NCBI GenBank assembly: GCA_963771295.1
Contig: CAVYTB010000010.1
Span: 124,001 to 188,000, forward strand
DNA: 64,000 nt
Direction: 5' to 3'
Source: Acidiferrum sp963771295
GTDB lineage: Bacteria; Acidobacteriota; Terriglobia; Acidiferrales; UBA7541
Part shown: in pieces, positions 8,814 to 18,944 of the stretch
Layout of the letters: each line of letters opens with the position of its first letter
How positions within the stretch are numbered: position 1 is the stretch's first letter
Program-made: the position numbers and the translations under genes
The notes under the pieces: model-generated
What the model saw: the letters and a program-made list of their open reading frames with translations, nothing else
The model's database searches: none
What the model was told of the DNA's origin: nothing

Positions 8814-9509
8814 ATGAAGAAGATATTAGCTGGTCTGAGCTTAGCTCTCGCATTGGCTTTCCCGGCTCTGGCACAAGACAAAGAACAAGACCGCGTTGAA
8901 AACGCAGGCAAAGTGATGAAGGAAATCCTGAACGCTCCCGACAGTATTCCGCAGAGCGTTCTGGACAAGGCGGATTGCGTGGTGATTTTGCCGTCGGTGC
9001 TGAAGTTCGCCATCGGATTCGGCGGCAGCTATGGCCGCGGCGTGATGACCTGTCGCGGCGGCAAGGATTTTCGTGGCCGCTGGGGCGCGCCCAGCATGAT
9101 CGCGTTGGAAGGCGGCAGCGCGGGACTGCAGCTTGGTGGCAATGCCACGGACTTTGTTCTGTTGCTGATGAGCCCGCGTTCGGCTTCGAGCATTTTGACC
9201 AGCAAGGTGAAGCTGGGTGGTGACGCTTCGGCCGCGGCTGGCCCGGTTGGACGCACTGCCTCCGCAGAAACCGATGTCACCATGCGCGCGGAGATTCTTT
9301 CCTACTCTCGCGCTCGAGGACTCTTTGCGGGTATTTCGTTGGAAGGTTCCACGCTGCGGCCCGACAACGGCGCAAACAAGAATTTGTATGGCAAGGACGT
9401 CAGCGCCAAGGCCATCGTGTTGAATCATGCCGTGCCGGTGCCGGAATGCGCCAAGGGGCTGATCGCGACGCTGGAGAAAGCTTCTCCGGTTAATAAAGGC
9501 AAGAGCTAA
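8814..9509 (+). CDS. Secreted SYLF (YSC84-like) lipid-binding domain protein
   Basis: 231 residues from ATG 8814, chosen because a signal peptide follows at once (MKKILAGLSLALALAFPALAQ, cleavage after AQ/A-Q-D near residue 20) and GAGGAC precedes it by 4 bases; the frame stays open upstream to 8700 but gives no signal sequence. The mature part is a SYLF domain: CVVILPSVLKFAIGFGGSYGRGVMTCR, GRWGAPSMIALEGGSAGLQLGGNATDFVLLLM, VKLGGDASAAAGPVGR, ILSYSRARGLFAGISLEGSTLRPDN. This family binds phosphoinositides in eukaryotes; bacterial members are periplasmic and of unclear role. Stand-alone gene. Confidence 0.9.
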   Translation: MKKILAGLSLALALAFPALAQDKEQDRVENAGKVMKEILNAPDSIPQSVLDKADCVVILPSVLKFAIGFGGSYGRGVMTCRGGKDFRGRWGAPSMIALEGGSAGLQLGGNATDFVLLLMSPRSASSILTSKVKLGGDASAAAGPVGRTASAETDVTMRAEILSYSRARGLFAGISLEGSTLRPDNGANKNLYGKDVSAKAIVLNHAVPVPECAKGLIATLEKASPVNKGKS

Positions 9510-9616
9510 ACAGTAGTTTTTTGCGATTCAAAAAATAAATCAAGCGTTTAAAAACGCCCGATTTTCCAAGAAAAAATACGGCTAACAATCTTGCACAGGC
9601 GCGCGCAAACAAGCGC

Positions 9617-9645
9617 TTGACACAACTGCGAGCGGGAAGTACTTT
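9617..9645 (+). promoter_or_regulatory. Candidate sigma-70 promoter of the TonB receptor at 9799
   Basis: TTGACA (9617-9622), a 17-bp spacer and TACTTT (9640-9645). The -35 is consensus; the -10 is weak. It would give a 5' leader of about 145 nt before ATG 9799. Confidence 0.5.
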
Positions 9646-9798
9646 CATCCTAATTTTGTTTTGTTGGCTATAGCTCTTTGCAGCTGTAGGGACTTTCGGA
9701 TACGTCGAGGAATTGGCAAAGGCGTAGAAGCATGGGTCCCGGGCTTCCAAAGCAATTGCTGGACAGCAAGATATGGGGTGCTTGGAGGGGTGTCGACG

Positions 9799-12700
9799 AT
9801 GAGCAAGAGAATGTGTTGCATTCTGCTGATTGCGTTTGCTGTGGTGTTATTCTCTCCGGCGGTTTGGGGGCAAGCGACTGGCAGTTTTTCCGGCACCGTG
9901 ACAGACAAATCGGGATCCGCTGTGAGTGGCGTTACGGTGACAGTGACCTCGCAAGGGACGGGAGCGGTACGCGAAGCCACGACCGATGAAGCGGGATATT
10001 ATATCGTCAACTTGTTGCCGGTGTCGGTGTACACCGTGCGCGCGGAATTCAAGGGATTCCAGCCGGTGGAGATGAAGGACGTAAAGCTGCAGGTGGATGA
10101 GCAGCGCGAGCTGGACTTCGCATTATCGCCAGCGTCGGTGAGCACGTCGGTGGAAGTGGTGGCGTCGGAAGTGGCTGTGGAGACCGCCAATCCTTCGCTG
10201 GGGCAAGTGATCACGTCGCAGCAGGTGGCGCAGTTGCCGTTAAACGGACGCGATTTCGTGCAACTGGCAACGCTGACGCCTGGAACTACGCAAGAGACCA
10301 ATCCCAACAGCTTTTTCACCAGCGGCGCAAGCAGCGAAGTGGCGGCTCGCGGTTCATTTTCACTGTCGGTGGGCGGTTCGCGCGCGAACAGCACCGATTG
10401 GTTGCTGGACAACACGGACAATAATGAGCTAACGGCCGGGGGAATCGGGATTCTTTCCTCGATAGATTCTATTCAGGAGTTCAAGGTTCTGACCTACAAC
10501 TACTCCGCGGAATACGGCACGCGAGCGGGACCGGCAGTGCTGGTAACCACGAAGTCAGGAACAAATAGCTTCCATGGCTCGGTGTTTGAGTTTTTGCGCA
10601 ACACATCTTTGGATGCCAAGAGCTATTTCGCGGCCACGACAGAAAAATTCAACCTGAACCAGTATGGTGGAACACTTGGCGGACCCCTCCGAAAGAACAA
10701 GACGTTCTTCTTTATTGATGGTGAGCAGAAAGATCAACTGCACGGCATTCCGTTTCAGGGACTGGTGCCAACAGCGGCAATGCGCGACGGCGATTTTAGC
10801 GCCGACAATTTTGGCAATCCGGTCAGCGGGCTGGTGGTCACCAATCCATATATGAGTGGCGCATCGGCGGTGCCCAATCTGCCGAATGCCAACCCGGCTG
10901 TGCCGAACAATAACGTCTATTTCCAGTGCGATCCGTCGGGTAATCCTATGCCGCTCGTCAGCGTTGCCAGCGGACAACAATTCCAAGGAACGCCCTGCAA
11001 CAAGATTCCCACAGGGCTATTTAACTCCATCGGCGGACAAATGATTGCGCTTTATCCCGCGCCGACGCCGGGCTACAGCGTAAACGGAAACAACTTCCAG
11101 AGCGAACCGGTGCGTTCGCTGTACGAAACGAAATTCGACATCCGCGTGGACCAGAACTTCTCCAGCGCGGATTTGTTGTTCGCGCGCTTCAGCTACGACC
11201 AGGCAAATTCGTATGTGCCTGGTGGTGCGGCGGGATATTTTGCGGAGGCTAATGCATTTGGCAGCAACCAGGGAATCATCAACCACGCCCGGAACGTCGC
11301 TATAGGAGAGACGCACGTTTTCTCCACGGCCAGCGTGAACCAGTTCAGCTTCGGCTATAACCGCATTTTCGACTACATCACTTCGCAAGGCACCGGCACG
11401 TGCGAGGCGGCGAAACTGGGGATTCCCGGCGCCAACATCGGTTGCACGGGCACCAGCAACTGCGCAAGCAGCAGTTGCGGGTTGACCTCCACGAATATAA
11501 CCGGCGGCGGATATTGGTCGCTGGGGGATCGCGGGTATTCACCCTTCCAGGGCGGGACAAACATTTTCACGATCAACGACACGTTCGACATGATCCGCGG
11601 AAAGCACGACATCAAGGTGGGCGGCGGAATCCGCATCAACCAGATGAATGTGCGCGCGGAAGGATTTCAGGACGGATTCTGGATCGTGAGCGGCGCTTGG
11701 ACCGGCTCTTCGATGGCTGACATGTTGATGGGTCTGGCGAGCTTGCGCATTCACGACCAGAACTTCAACGGTGACATCACGGGCCGGCGCTGGAAACTGT
11801 TCCGTCCGTTTGTGCAGGACGATTGGCGCGTGAACAGAGACTTAACGCTGAATCTCGGTTTGGCCTGGGCCTTGGCTACGCCCATTTCCGAAGCCAGCGG
11901 CCGGATGGCGAATTTCATTCCGACGGCAACAAGCTATCAGTGGCTGATTCCCACGCCTGGATGCACCGCGGAGCTGCAGGCGTTGGCACAGTGTCAACCC
12001 TATGTGGGGCCCGGTGCAGGCGTGAAGATGGATTTCACAGCGTTTGAGCCACGGATCGGCGCTGCCTGGAAGGTGCTTGGAAGCGACAAGACAGTGCTCC
12101 GCGCTGGGTATGCGATTTATCACGATTCGGCATGGAGCATGGGCGCGCAGGGCCTGTGGCAGAATCCTCCCTATGCCGCGGAATCCTTCGGTGTGTCGTT
12201 CGGTGGCTGCACCACATTGGCCGCGTACTGTTCGTCGGTACTCGGAGGGACGCCAAACATCGGACCATCAGCGCCGGGTGGTTTCTCGCAGATGGTGGGC
12301 TTCTCGGATGGGTTCCCGTTGGTTTCTCCGCCGGCGACGCCACTGAATTTTGGTGGGTCGTTCAACACCGAAAACACGGATATAAAGCAGGGGATGGTGC
12401 AGCAGTTCAACGTCAACCTGGAGCGGCAATTGCCCGCGGGCATCGTGCTGACGGCAGGATATGCGGGGTCTCGCGGATCCCACATCCTGAACTTCGGGAA
12501 TAACATCAACACAAGTTCGCCGACCGCCTGTGCGGGCGGACCCGACGCTGTGCCCGGATACACTTTGGGTTGTGGTCCCGGAGGAGCGTTTGTCCCCTTG
12601 GCGTTCCCCAATTTCCCATTCTCGAATATTTACAGCATCAACGATTTTGGGAGAGCGCACTACAATTCATTCCAGATCAAGGCAGAAACCAAGACGCCGA

Positions 12701-13449
12701 AGTACGGACTCTACGCTTTGATCGGATACACCTACTCGCGGACGTATGACACAGGCTACTCCGATGGATTGAGCACGCCAATTGGAGCCCCTTTCTTCCC
12801 GCTGAACGGATGGCAGAAGGCGGACTGGGCGCTGTCACAAATCAACCTGAACAACAATTTCACTGCCAGCGTGATTTACGATTTGCCATTCGGCAAGGGC
12901 AAGAAGTTTGGCAACGATTGGAACAACGTGACCAACGCGCTGCTGGGCAACTGGCAAGTGACGGTGATTGAAAAAATCACCTCTGGCTTCCCGGTATTTA
13001 TACTCGACACCAATGCCGCATCGACGGGAGGGGCGAACCTGATCAACATCGGAACGGCCGCACCTGCTGGCCGACCCGATTTGGTGGGTAACCCGTTCCA
13101 AGCGGGCTCCATCGGATCGTGCACTGGACCCAGCAAGTTGACGGGCAAAGGATATTGGTTCAATCCATGTGCTTTCGCGGCTCCAGCCACGGGAGAACTG
13201 GGAGACGCGTCGCGAGCTCCGTTGTCTGGACCGAACTTCGTGAATACCGACTTTTCGGTGATCAAGCGTTTCGCGCTGCCATGGGAAAATATGGGACTGG
13301 ATTTCAGGGCAGAAATGTTCAACCTGTTTAACCATGCGCAATTCGGGCTTCCGGCGGCAGACCTGAACTCTCCGGGAACGTTCGGTTTGGTTTCCACAAC
13401 GGTGAACAACCCGCGGCTGGTTCAGTTCGGACTGAAGCTGACGTTCTAG
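9799..13449 (+). CDS. Oar-like TonB-dependent receptor with N-terminal CnaB-like domain
   Basis: 1216 residues from ATG 9799; the frame is open further back but only here does a signal peptide appear (KRMCCILLIAFAVVLFSPAVWGQ), preceded by GGAGG. Residues about 25-110 form a carboxypeptidase-regulatory beta-sandwich (GSFSGTVTDKSGSAVSGVTVTV ... YTVRAEFKGFQPVE); a plug-like domain follows (LNGRDFVQLATLTPG, YSAEYGTRAGPAVLVTTKSGTNSFHGSVFEFLRN), then a large beta-barrel ending in VQFGLKLTF with the terminal aromatic typical of outer-membrane proteins. No TonB-box is obvious. Ligand unknown; acidobacteria carry many such receptors, thought to take up oligosaccharides or peptides. It converges on a TPR gene, with a terminator between. 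Confidence 0.92.
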   Translation: MSKRMCCILLIAFAVVLFSPAVWGQATGSFSGTVTDKSGSAVSGVTVTVTSQGTGAVREATTDEAGYYIVNLLPVSVYTVRAEFKGFQPVEMKDVKLQVDEQRELDFALSPASVSTSVEVVASEVAVETANPSLGQVITSQQVAQLPLNGRDFVQLATLTPGTTQETNPNSFFTSGASSEVAARGSFSLSVGGSRANSTDWLLDNTDNNELTAGGIGILSSIDSIQEFKVLTYNYSAEYGTRAGPAVLVTTKSGTNSFHGSVFEFLRNTSLDAKSYFAATTEKFNLNQYGGTLGGPLRKNKTFFFIDGEQKDQLHGIPFQGLVPTAAMRDGDFSADNFGNPVSGLVVTNPYMSGASAVPNLPNANPAVPNNNVYFQCDPSGNPMPLVSVASGQQFQGTPCNKIPTGLFNSIGGQMIALYPAPTPGYSVNGNNFQSEPVRSLYETKFDIRVDQNFSSADLLFARFSYDQANSYVPGGAAGYFAEANAFGSNQGIINHARNVAIGETHVFSTASVNQFSFGYNRIFDYITSQGTGTCEAAKLGIPGANIGCTGTSNCASSSCGLTSTNITGGGYWSLGDRGYSPFQGGTNIFTINDTFDMIRGKHDIKVGGGIRINQMNVRAEGFQDGFWIVSGAWTGSSMADMLMGLASLRIHDQNFNGDITGRRWKLFRPFVQDDWRVNRDLTLNLGLAWALATPISEASGRMANFIPTATSYQWLIPTPGCTAELQALAQCQPYVGPGAGVKMDFTAFEPRIGAAWKVLGSDKTVLRAGYAIYHDSAWSMGAQGLWQNPPYAAESFGVSFGGCTTLAAYCSSVLGGTPNIGPSAPGGFSQMVGFSDGFPLVSPPATPLNFGGSFNTENTDIKQGMVQQFNVNLERQLPAGIVLTAGYAGSRGSHILNFGNNINTSSPTACAGGPDAVPGYTLGCGPGGAFVPLAFPNFPFSNIYSINDFGRAHYNSFQIKAETKTPKYGLYALIGYTYSRTYDTGYSDGLSTPIGAPFFPLNGWQKADWALSQINLNNNFTASVIYDLPFGKGKKFGNDWNNVTNALLGNWQVTVIEKITSGFPVFILDTNAASTGGANLINIGTAAPAGRPDLVGNPFQAGSIGSCTGPSKLTGKGYWFNPCAFAAPATGELGDASRAPLSGPNFVNTDFSVIKRFALPWENMGLDFRAEMFNLFNHAQFGLPAADLNSPGTFGLVSTTVNNPRLVQFGLKLTF

Positions 13450-13485
13450 GGTTCGCGCGTTCGTGGTGGAAACTTAATTCTGTGG

Positions 13486-13521
13486 CCGACCCACTTGAGT
13501 TCCGGTGGGTCGGTTTCTTTT
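13486..13521 (+). terminator. Rho-independent terminator after the TonB receptor
   Basis: CCGACCCAC (13486-13494) pairs perfectly with GTGGGTCGG (13505-13513), ten-base loop, followed by TTTCTTTTT. Lies 36 bp after the receptor stop, between convergent genes. Confidence 0.85.
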
Positions 13522-13616
13522 TGGCGACTCTGAGACGCCGACGTAGATTCCTCATGGGGACAATGCGCCCGCCTCAGAAGGCGGCCGCTACACAAGTCAA
13601 AACCGCAACTGCGGAA

Positions 13617-15026
13617 CTATTGAGGCTGGGCAGGCTGCGCGGGGGCGGCGGCGTTTTGTCCGCGCAGGGTGTAGACGAATTGCTGGATGTCGTGGCGTTG
13701 CTGCTCGGCTTGTTTGGTTTTTTGTTGCGAGGTCTGTTCGTAGAGGGCTTTTTCCCGGCGGGCTTTCTCGGTGTCGCCGGATTGGCGGTAGAGTTGCGCC
13801 AAGCGGTAATGCGCTTCATCGGGCAGCAGCAAAAGCTCGACCGCTTTTTGGAATGCGCCGATGGCCGCGGGCGCATCTTTTTTCGCAGAATACAGAATCC
13901 CCAACTGCAAGTAGGCATCACCGAGTTTTGGATCGAGTTCGATCGCCCGCTTCAACTCAGATTCAACGAGCGCCGAGTATTCAGTTCCTGCGCTTTGTTT
14001 GCTTAGTGCCACGGCGTAGTAATAATGCGCCATGGCATTCTCTGGATGAAGGCTGGCGAAGCGTTTGAATTTTTCCGTCCAGCCGGGTGGCTCTATTTTT
14101 TCAGCTTGCTGCAACGTGCCGAGGAACAAATACGGAGCAGGGTCGGAGGGATTCAGGTCGCAGGCCTGGATGAGCAACTGCACGCCTTGCTCGGTGGCTC
14201 CCTGATCGTAAGTGGCCACGCTGAGACCGAGCAACATACGCGTTGACTCAGGGTAGAGGCGGTGGCCCTTGGCAAACACCTCGATTGCCGGTTCAAAGGC
14301 GCGATGCAAGAGCAGTTCGGCACCCCACACGAAAAGATGAGGTTCACTAGGCTGAAGTTCCGCCGCGCGCTGATATTCCTGGACAGCCTCAAGCGGATGG
14401 CCCTCGTGTTCGGCGGCGTCTCCCAGGCGGACCTGAGCATCCGCGGAGCTTTCAGGAGTAGCAGAAGCGTTATTTGGCTGCGCCGGTTCCGCGCGATTCA
14501 GCGCCGCCGTGTCTTTCGCCAGAGTTTCCTTGGTGCGCAGGACGGTGTCAGAGCCGTGGCCGCCAAGGTTGGTGGGATCCGTGACACCGGAAACGTTGAA
14601 GTGCGGTTCTTCAGAAAATTCGAGCGACGAGAGCGCATCCTTTGCGGAAGCGGAAGACTCGCTCAGCGAAAGCTGCAAGGCGGCGACGGACTTTACTTCT
14701 TTTTGCTGAACGGCGAATGGGCCTTGACGCTTATCCAAGTAGCCCAGCTTCCCTACACGCAAAGTATAGCTGCCCGGCGGAACTGCTTCGAAACGATAAC
14801 GGCCTTGCGCATCGGAGTGCGCGACGAATTTGCGCGATGAGCCATCACTTTCGAGCGAAACGGCCACGTCCGCTACGGGCTTATTCTGCGAATCGCAAAC
14901 TGTGCCCTCGACGATTGCACCATCGTTGCCGGGACCGTTTTGGCCGCGGCTTGCGGGGACGAGCGCCGCGAGCAGCGCCAGAAAGGCGCACGCAATTCGA
15001 AGAAATCGCAATGAATTGGCATTCAT
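13617..15026 (-). CDS. Secreted CnaB-like + TPR repeat protein
   Basis: 469 residues from the ATG at 15026, which opens a signal peptide (NSLRFLRIACAFLALLAALVPASRG); a TTG 13 codons upstream is less likely. Residues about 35-115 are a carboxypeptidase-regulatory-like fold (GAIVEGTVCDSQNKPVADVAVSL ... GSYTLRVGKLGYLDK). After a Ser/Ala-rich linker come at least six TPR units from about residue 205 (LGDAAEHEGHPLEAVQEYQRAAELQP; AHYYYAVALSKQ; GDAYLQLGILYSAKKDAPAAIGAFQKAVEL) and a Gln/Ala tail. Likely a periplasmic scaffold. It lies 66 bp downstream of, and on the same strand as, the large ASPIC/UnbV-TPR gene, so the two are probably co-transcribed. Confidence 0.88.
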   Translation of the reverse strand: MNANSLRFLRIACAFLALLAALVPASRGQNGPGNDGAIVEGTVCDSQNKPVADVAVSLESDGSSRKFVAHSDAQGRYRFEAVPPGSYTLRVGKLGYLDKRQGPFAVQQKEVKSVAALQLSLSESSASAKDALSSLEFSEEPHFNVSGVTDPTNLGGHGSDTVLRTKETLAKDTAALNRAEPAQPNNASATPESSADAQVRLGDAAEHEGHPLEAVQEYQRAAELQPSEPHLFVWGAELLLHRAFEPAIEVFAKGHRLYPESTRMLLGLSVATYDQGATEQGVQLLIQACDLNPSDPAPYLFLGTLQQAEKIEPPGWTEKFKRFASLHPENAMAHYYYAVALSKQSAGTEYSALVESELKRAIELDPKLGDAYLQLGILYSAKKDAPAAIGAFQKAVELLLLPDEAHYRLAQLYRQSGDTEKARREKALYEQTSQQKTKQAEQQRHDIQQFVYTLRGQNAAAPAQPAQPQ

Positions 15027-15092
15027 GTGGTCAGAACATTCTAGCGCGGAATTGGCGTCGTGCAATTGAAGCGGCGCGTTCGCCTGGCGTGG

Positions 15093-18000
15093 CTATTGGC
15101 CGAGTTGTGCCAATTGCTCTTTCGCTTGGGGATGGTCAGGATGCTGCTTCAGAAGTTCCAGCAGCACCGCGCGCGCTTTCTCGCGAGCACCCAGAATCGA
15201 ATAAACACGCGCCAGATTGAGATAGGACTGATCGTAAGCCGGCGCCACACGGATTGATTCTTCGAAACTGGCGATTGCTTCCTGCGGCCGCCGGGTGCGC
15301 AAATAGAGAACGCCGAGATTGTTCAGCGCTTCCGGATAAACGGGACGCAACGCCAACGCCTTCTTCAGATATTCGTAAGCGCGGTCCGTATCGCCCAGCT
15401 GAGCGTAAACCATGCCGAGGCTGTAATTGGTTTCGGGATCTTCCGGACCCAGGTCCAGCGCTCGCTGCAGGGAATCTTTCGCGGCCACCCAGTCTTTGTT
15501 CTGACGATAGGCATTGCCCAGATTCAAGAGCGCGATGGTGTGGGCCGGATCGATCTGCAGGGCGCGTTGAAAGTAACCGATGGCCGCGGCGGTGTTGCCT
15601 TCGCGCGCCGACAGAATGCCCAGATTATTCCAGGAGTTTGGCAGAGTGCCCGGATAAGTGGTGTGCAGCTGAATGGCGCGTTCAAAACTTTCGCGAGCTT
15701 CTTTGGTATTTCCTTGTTGCAAATAAACACTACCCAGCCCGTAGAGAGCCTCGGCGCTGGATGGATCGTCTTGTAGCGCGAGGCGGAAGAAAGCTTCGGA
15801 TTGGTCGGGATAGCCTCGTTCGTAAAAGACGGCGCCGAGCGACAGATAGTTGCGACCGAACTCATAGTTGGCGGTGAGCCCGGGAAATGGCAGAGCTTTA
15901 GCGACGCGTTCCGCATCGCTGCGCGGAATGGCCTTGAAGTCTTCCGAGTAATGGGCGTGAGGGATTGCGCCCTGGTAAACCTTAACCACGGCGCCGTTTT
16001 TATCGATGAGGAAAGAACTGGGCAGGGTCAAATCGCGATGGCGATCGAATAGTTGGCGATAGAGAAGATTGTAGACGGCGATGGATTCGGGCGTGGCCGT
16101 CAGAACTGGAAAGGACTGGCGCGGGCTCGCCGCTACCGGCGCGTTCTGGTTTTCGCTCTGCGCCGCATCAACGTTGACGGTGAGAAGCTCCAGCCCTTCC
16201 CTGCTCCACGCTGCGTGAAGCTTTTCGAATTGCTGCAGATCATTTTGAGAGATGGCCGAAGCCGCGGACCAGAAATAAACGAGAACCGGCTTGCCGCGGC
16301 GGGCAGCGAGCGATTCGAGGCGTCCATCGGGATCGGGGAGAGAAAATTCCGGGGCCAACACCGGAACGAGCAGCCAGGTTTCGACGTTGACTGGCAAACC
16401 CCCGGTCTTTGCGGCGGCAGCCGGCGTTGCGGCGGACCACGGAGATGATGCGGCAAAGGGCTCGATTTGCGTGGGCGGCTGGCCTTCTTCGACGCAAACG
16501 CGGTGATTGACGGGCAAGCCGGTCAGGCTCTGCTCGAGTCCGCTAGGCCAGCGAATCATGGCTCGCACCGTGCCCTTGGCTGCTCCCAAACCGAAAAACA
16601 ATTCTTTGCTGTGTTGGGCCAGAAAGCCGGAGCCTGCTTGCAGCAGGCGCGTCTGGCGGCCCGACTCCGCTTCGATCGTAACGGCGGCGCCAATCGCGTC
16701 GCGGTTACTTTTTTTGCCGGTCAGGCGAAACGAGATCGCTGTACCGAGATCAGCCATGACGTTTTTGAAGAAACGCAACTGCGGGCCATTGCGATTTTTT
16801 AGGGCCACTTCCAACTTGCCATCGTGGTCGAAATCACCGACGGCGAAGGTGCGGCCGTCTTCGATACAGTCCAGTCCCACGACTCCCGAAAGATCGGAAA
16901 ATGTGCCATCGCGATTGTTTGCGAAAAAGACATTGCGCTCGAAGCCGCTCCAGGTGCCGTCGGAGCGAATCAGTTCGTTGATGGCGTTCCAGCCCTGCTC
17001 GTATTCATGATTGGGCCGCGCGTCTTTCGGAGAGTTCGCCACCACCTGGCGCCAGAAGAAACTGTTCAGATCGTCTTGCGAGACGCCGGAAATCATTCCA
17101 TTGGCAATATAAAGGTCCGGGAAACCGTCTTGATCAAAATCCCACGAGTCGCTGCACCAGGACCAGCGGCCCACCGCTGTGCCGCAACGCATGCTGGTGT
17201 CTTCAAAACGGTCGCTGCCGATGTTGCGGAACAGGCAGTTGCCCATGGCGTGCTGGTGATAGAAGGTGCGCGCCTGTTCGCCGGCATCGGCCTGGAAATT
17301 TTCCTGCTCCGAAACGCGCAGACCCGCCGCGGTCCACATGTTGGCGACATAAAGGTCGGGTGTACGGTTGGCGGAATCGAGCCAGCAGACGCTCATGCCT
17401 GCGCCAATATCCTCGACGCCCGCTTGCGGCGCGACATCGGTGAATGTGCCGTCTCCATTGTTGCGATAAAGGTTTTTGCGGCCGAAATCGTTGACCACGT
17501 AAAGATCGGGCCACTGATCGCCGTTGCAATCGCCCCACGCGCAACAGAAACTGAAACGCGTGTTGTTCTGATGGAGGCCGGAGGATTTCGTGACGTCGTG
17601 GAAGGTTCCGTCGCGGTTATTCCGCATCATGAAATTCGGTGGGCCGTTCTCCGCATCGTAGTAAGGCATGGGATAGCGATATTGGTCGGCGCCTTGGTAG
17701 TAGGAATACAGGCAGAAATAAATGTCGAGCCAGCCGTCGCGGTCGTAGTCGGCAATCGCCGCTCCGGTGAAGGTGCCGTGCGGAGCATTGGCGAATTGGA
17801 AGGCGTCGGGCTTCAGGCGAAATTTTCCGCCGCCGGCATTCAGGAATAACAGTGGGCCATTGGCGCGAACGACGATCAGGTCCTGCCGTCCATCGTTGTC
17901 GAGATCGGCAAAGAGGGCGCAGGCGGTATTTCCCAGAACGCCGACGCCGGACTGCTCGGTAATGTCTTCGAAAGTGCCATCACCGCGGTTGCGGAAAAGA

Positions 18001-18938
18001 CGATTGGGGATTCCGGCGGGTTGGCAAAGATAGAGACCGTCAAAACCATCACCATCGATGTCGGCAACGGATACGCCGTTGTGGCCGTAGATATCGATGC
18101 CGCTGGCGGAGTCGAGAACGGTGCGCCAGTAGTCGGTGCCGTGACTGAGTTGAGCGGTATAGGAAGAGTTGCCGCCGAAGGCGGATTGCGTGACATCAAG
18201 AAAGACGGGGGCCGAGGCGCGACTGCGGACTTCGTCGAGCACAGACCACCGGTGCAGACGCAATTCATCGGAAGGCAGGAGTTCCCAGGACATTTTCCAG
18301 TTGCCGACGCGTTGTTCGCGGTGGTAACCGGCCGCGGTACCGACCAATTCAAAGCGCACCACGGTTTGCAGCGAGCGGGACGCCTGAGGAACGGAAGAAG
18401 AAGGCGCCGAGTGGATGCTGACGACTTGAAACTCGGCAGTGATGATTGTGGAGTAGGCACCGAGCAGTGCACGCAGGTCTGCCAAGAAGTTCTCGCGGCT
18501 TAAGGTGGGCTCGCCGGGAAACTCGCCCTGCCACACCGAGAGAACCGATTCGGCGCGAACCGGCTTCCAGTTACTGGCCTTGAGCGAAGCGGCGGAGAAA
18601 TTCGCGGGGATTACTTTTTCTAACGCTGCGATACTCTGCGAGGAACGCAACAACTGCGATCTCCACTCCTTCAGGACGACCGCAACCTGATCCTGATATT
18701 TCTCGTTGAGAAATTCGTCAAAACCTGCCGGAACCTTTCGCAAAACGGCATCGATGCCGCGTTGAACGCGATATTGCGGATGGATGTGAAACTCGTAGGG
18801 TGCGGCGGGCGCTTGCCAAGCAGAGAACGGGAAAGCCGAGAAAAGTGGCGCAGGAAGAAAGGCGAGGGGGACGCCTTGGCAATACTGCAGAAACTCACGG
18901 CGGCTGATATCGCAGCGTTTCTTCCGAGACCGGCTCAG
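15093..18938 (-). CDS. Tat-exported FG-GAP / ASPIC-UnbV / thioredoxin-fold / TPR protein (CRTAC1-like)
   Basis: The first standard start is TTG at 18743 (1216 residues), but the frame is open 216 bp further back and that extra part encodes SRREFLQYCQG followed by a hydrophobic stretch, a twin-arginine signal. I therefore place the start at CTG 18938 (ATC 18944 is an alternative), 7 bases after GGGGGA; a non-AUG start or a lost ATG is implied. Approximate domains (1281-residue numbering): FG-GAP/VCBS repeats 283-713 (ADIDGDGFDGLYL, ADLDNDGRQDLIV), ASPIC/UnbV 735-805 (AIGAAVTIEAESG, WPSGLEQSL), a thioredoxin-like AhpC/TSA fold 855-990 whose CxxC is replaced (FWSAASAIS), and TPRs 1030-1280. Probably a periplasmic or surface binding protein; the Trx fold is unlikely to be redox-active. 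Confidence 0.85.
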   Translation of the reverse strand: MSRSRKKRCDISRREFLQYCQGVPLAFLPAPLFSAFPFSAWQAPAAPYEFHIHPQYRVQRGIDAVLRKVPAGFDEFLNEKYQDQVAVVLKEWRSQLLRSSQSIAALEKVIPANFSAASLKASNWKPVRAESVLSVWQGEFPGEPTLSRENFLADLRALLGAYSTIITAEFQVVSIHSAPSSSVPQASRSLQTVVRFELVGTAAGYHREQRVGNWKMSWELLPSDELRLHRWSVLDEVRSRASAPVFLDVTQSAFGGNSSYTAQLSHGTDYWRTVLDSASGIDIYGHNGVSVADIDGDGFDGLYLCQPAGIPNRLFRNRGDGTFEDITEQSGVGVLGNTACALFADLDNDGRQDLIVVRANGPLLFLNAGGGKFRLKPDAFQFANAPHGTFTGAAIADYDRDGWLDIYFCLYSYYQGADQYRYPMPYYDAENGPPNFMMRNNRDGTFHDVTKSSGLHQNNTRFSFCCAWGDCNGDQWPDLYVVNDFGRKNLYRNNGDGTFTDVAPQAGVEDIGAGMSVCWLDSANRTPDLYVANMWTAAGLRVSEQENFQADAGEQARTFYHQHAMGNCLFRNIGSDRFEDTSMRCGTAVGRWSWCSDSWDFDQDGFPDLYIANGMISGVSQDDLNSFFWRQVVANSPKDARPNHEYEQGWNAINELIRSDGTWSGFERNVFFANNRDGTFSDLSGVVGLDCIEDGRTFAVGDFDHDGKLEVALKNRNGPQLRFFKNVMADLGTAISFRLTGKKSNRDAIGAAVTIEAESGRQTRLLQAGSGFLAQHSKELFFGLGAAKGTVRAMIRWPSGLEQSLTGLPVNHRVCVEEGQPPTQIEPFAASSPWSAATPAAAAKTGGLPVNVETWLLVPVLAPEFSLPDPDGRLESLAARRGKPVLVYFWSAASAISQNDLQQFEKLHAAWSREGLELLTVNVDAAQSENQNAPVAASPRQSFPVLTATPESIAVYNLLYRQLFDRHRDLTLPSSFLIDKNGAVVKVYQGAIPHAHYSEDFKAIPRSDAERVAKALPFPGLTANYEFGRNYLSLGAVFYERGYPDQSEAFFRLALQDDPSSAEALYGLGSVYLQQGNTKEARESFERAIQLHTTYPGTLPNSWNNLGILSAREGNTAAAIGYFQRALQIDPAHTIALLNLGNAYRQNKDWVAAKDSLQRALDLGPEDPETNYSLGMVYAQLGDTDRAYEYLKKALALRPVYPEALNNLGVLYLRTRRPQEAIASFEESIRVAPAYDQSYLNLARVYSILGAREKARAVLLELLKQHPDHPQAKEQLAQLGQ

Positions 18939-18944
18939 TGAGAT

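Noticed and set aside
16824..17849. 341-codon plus-strand frame inside the FG-GAP gene
   Set aside because: Shadow of repeat-rich coding on the other strand; no recognisable motif.
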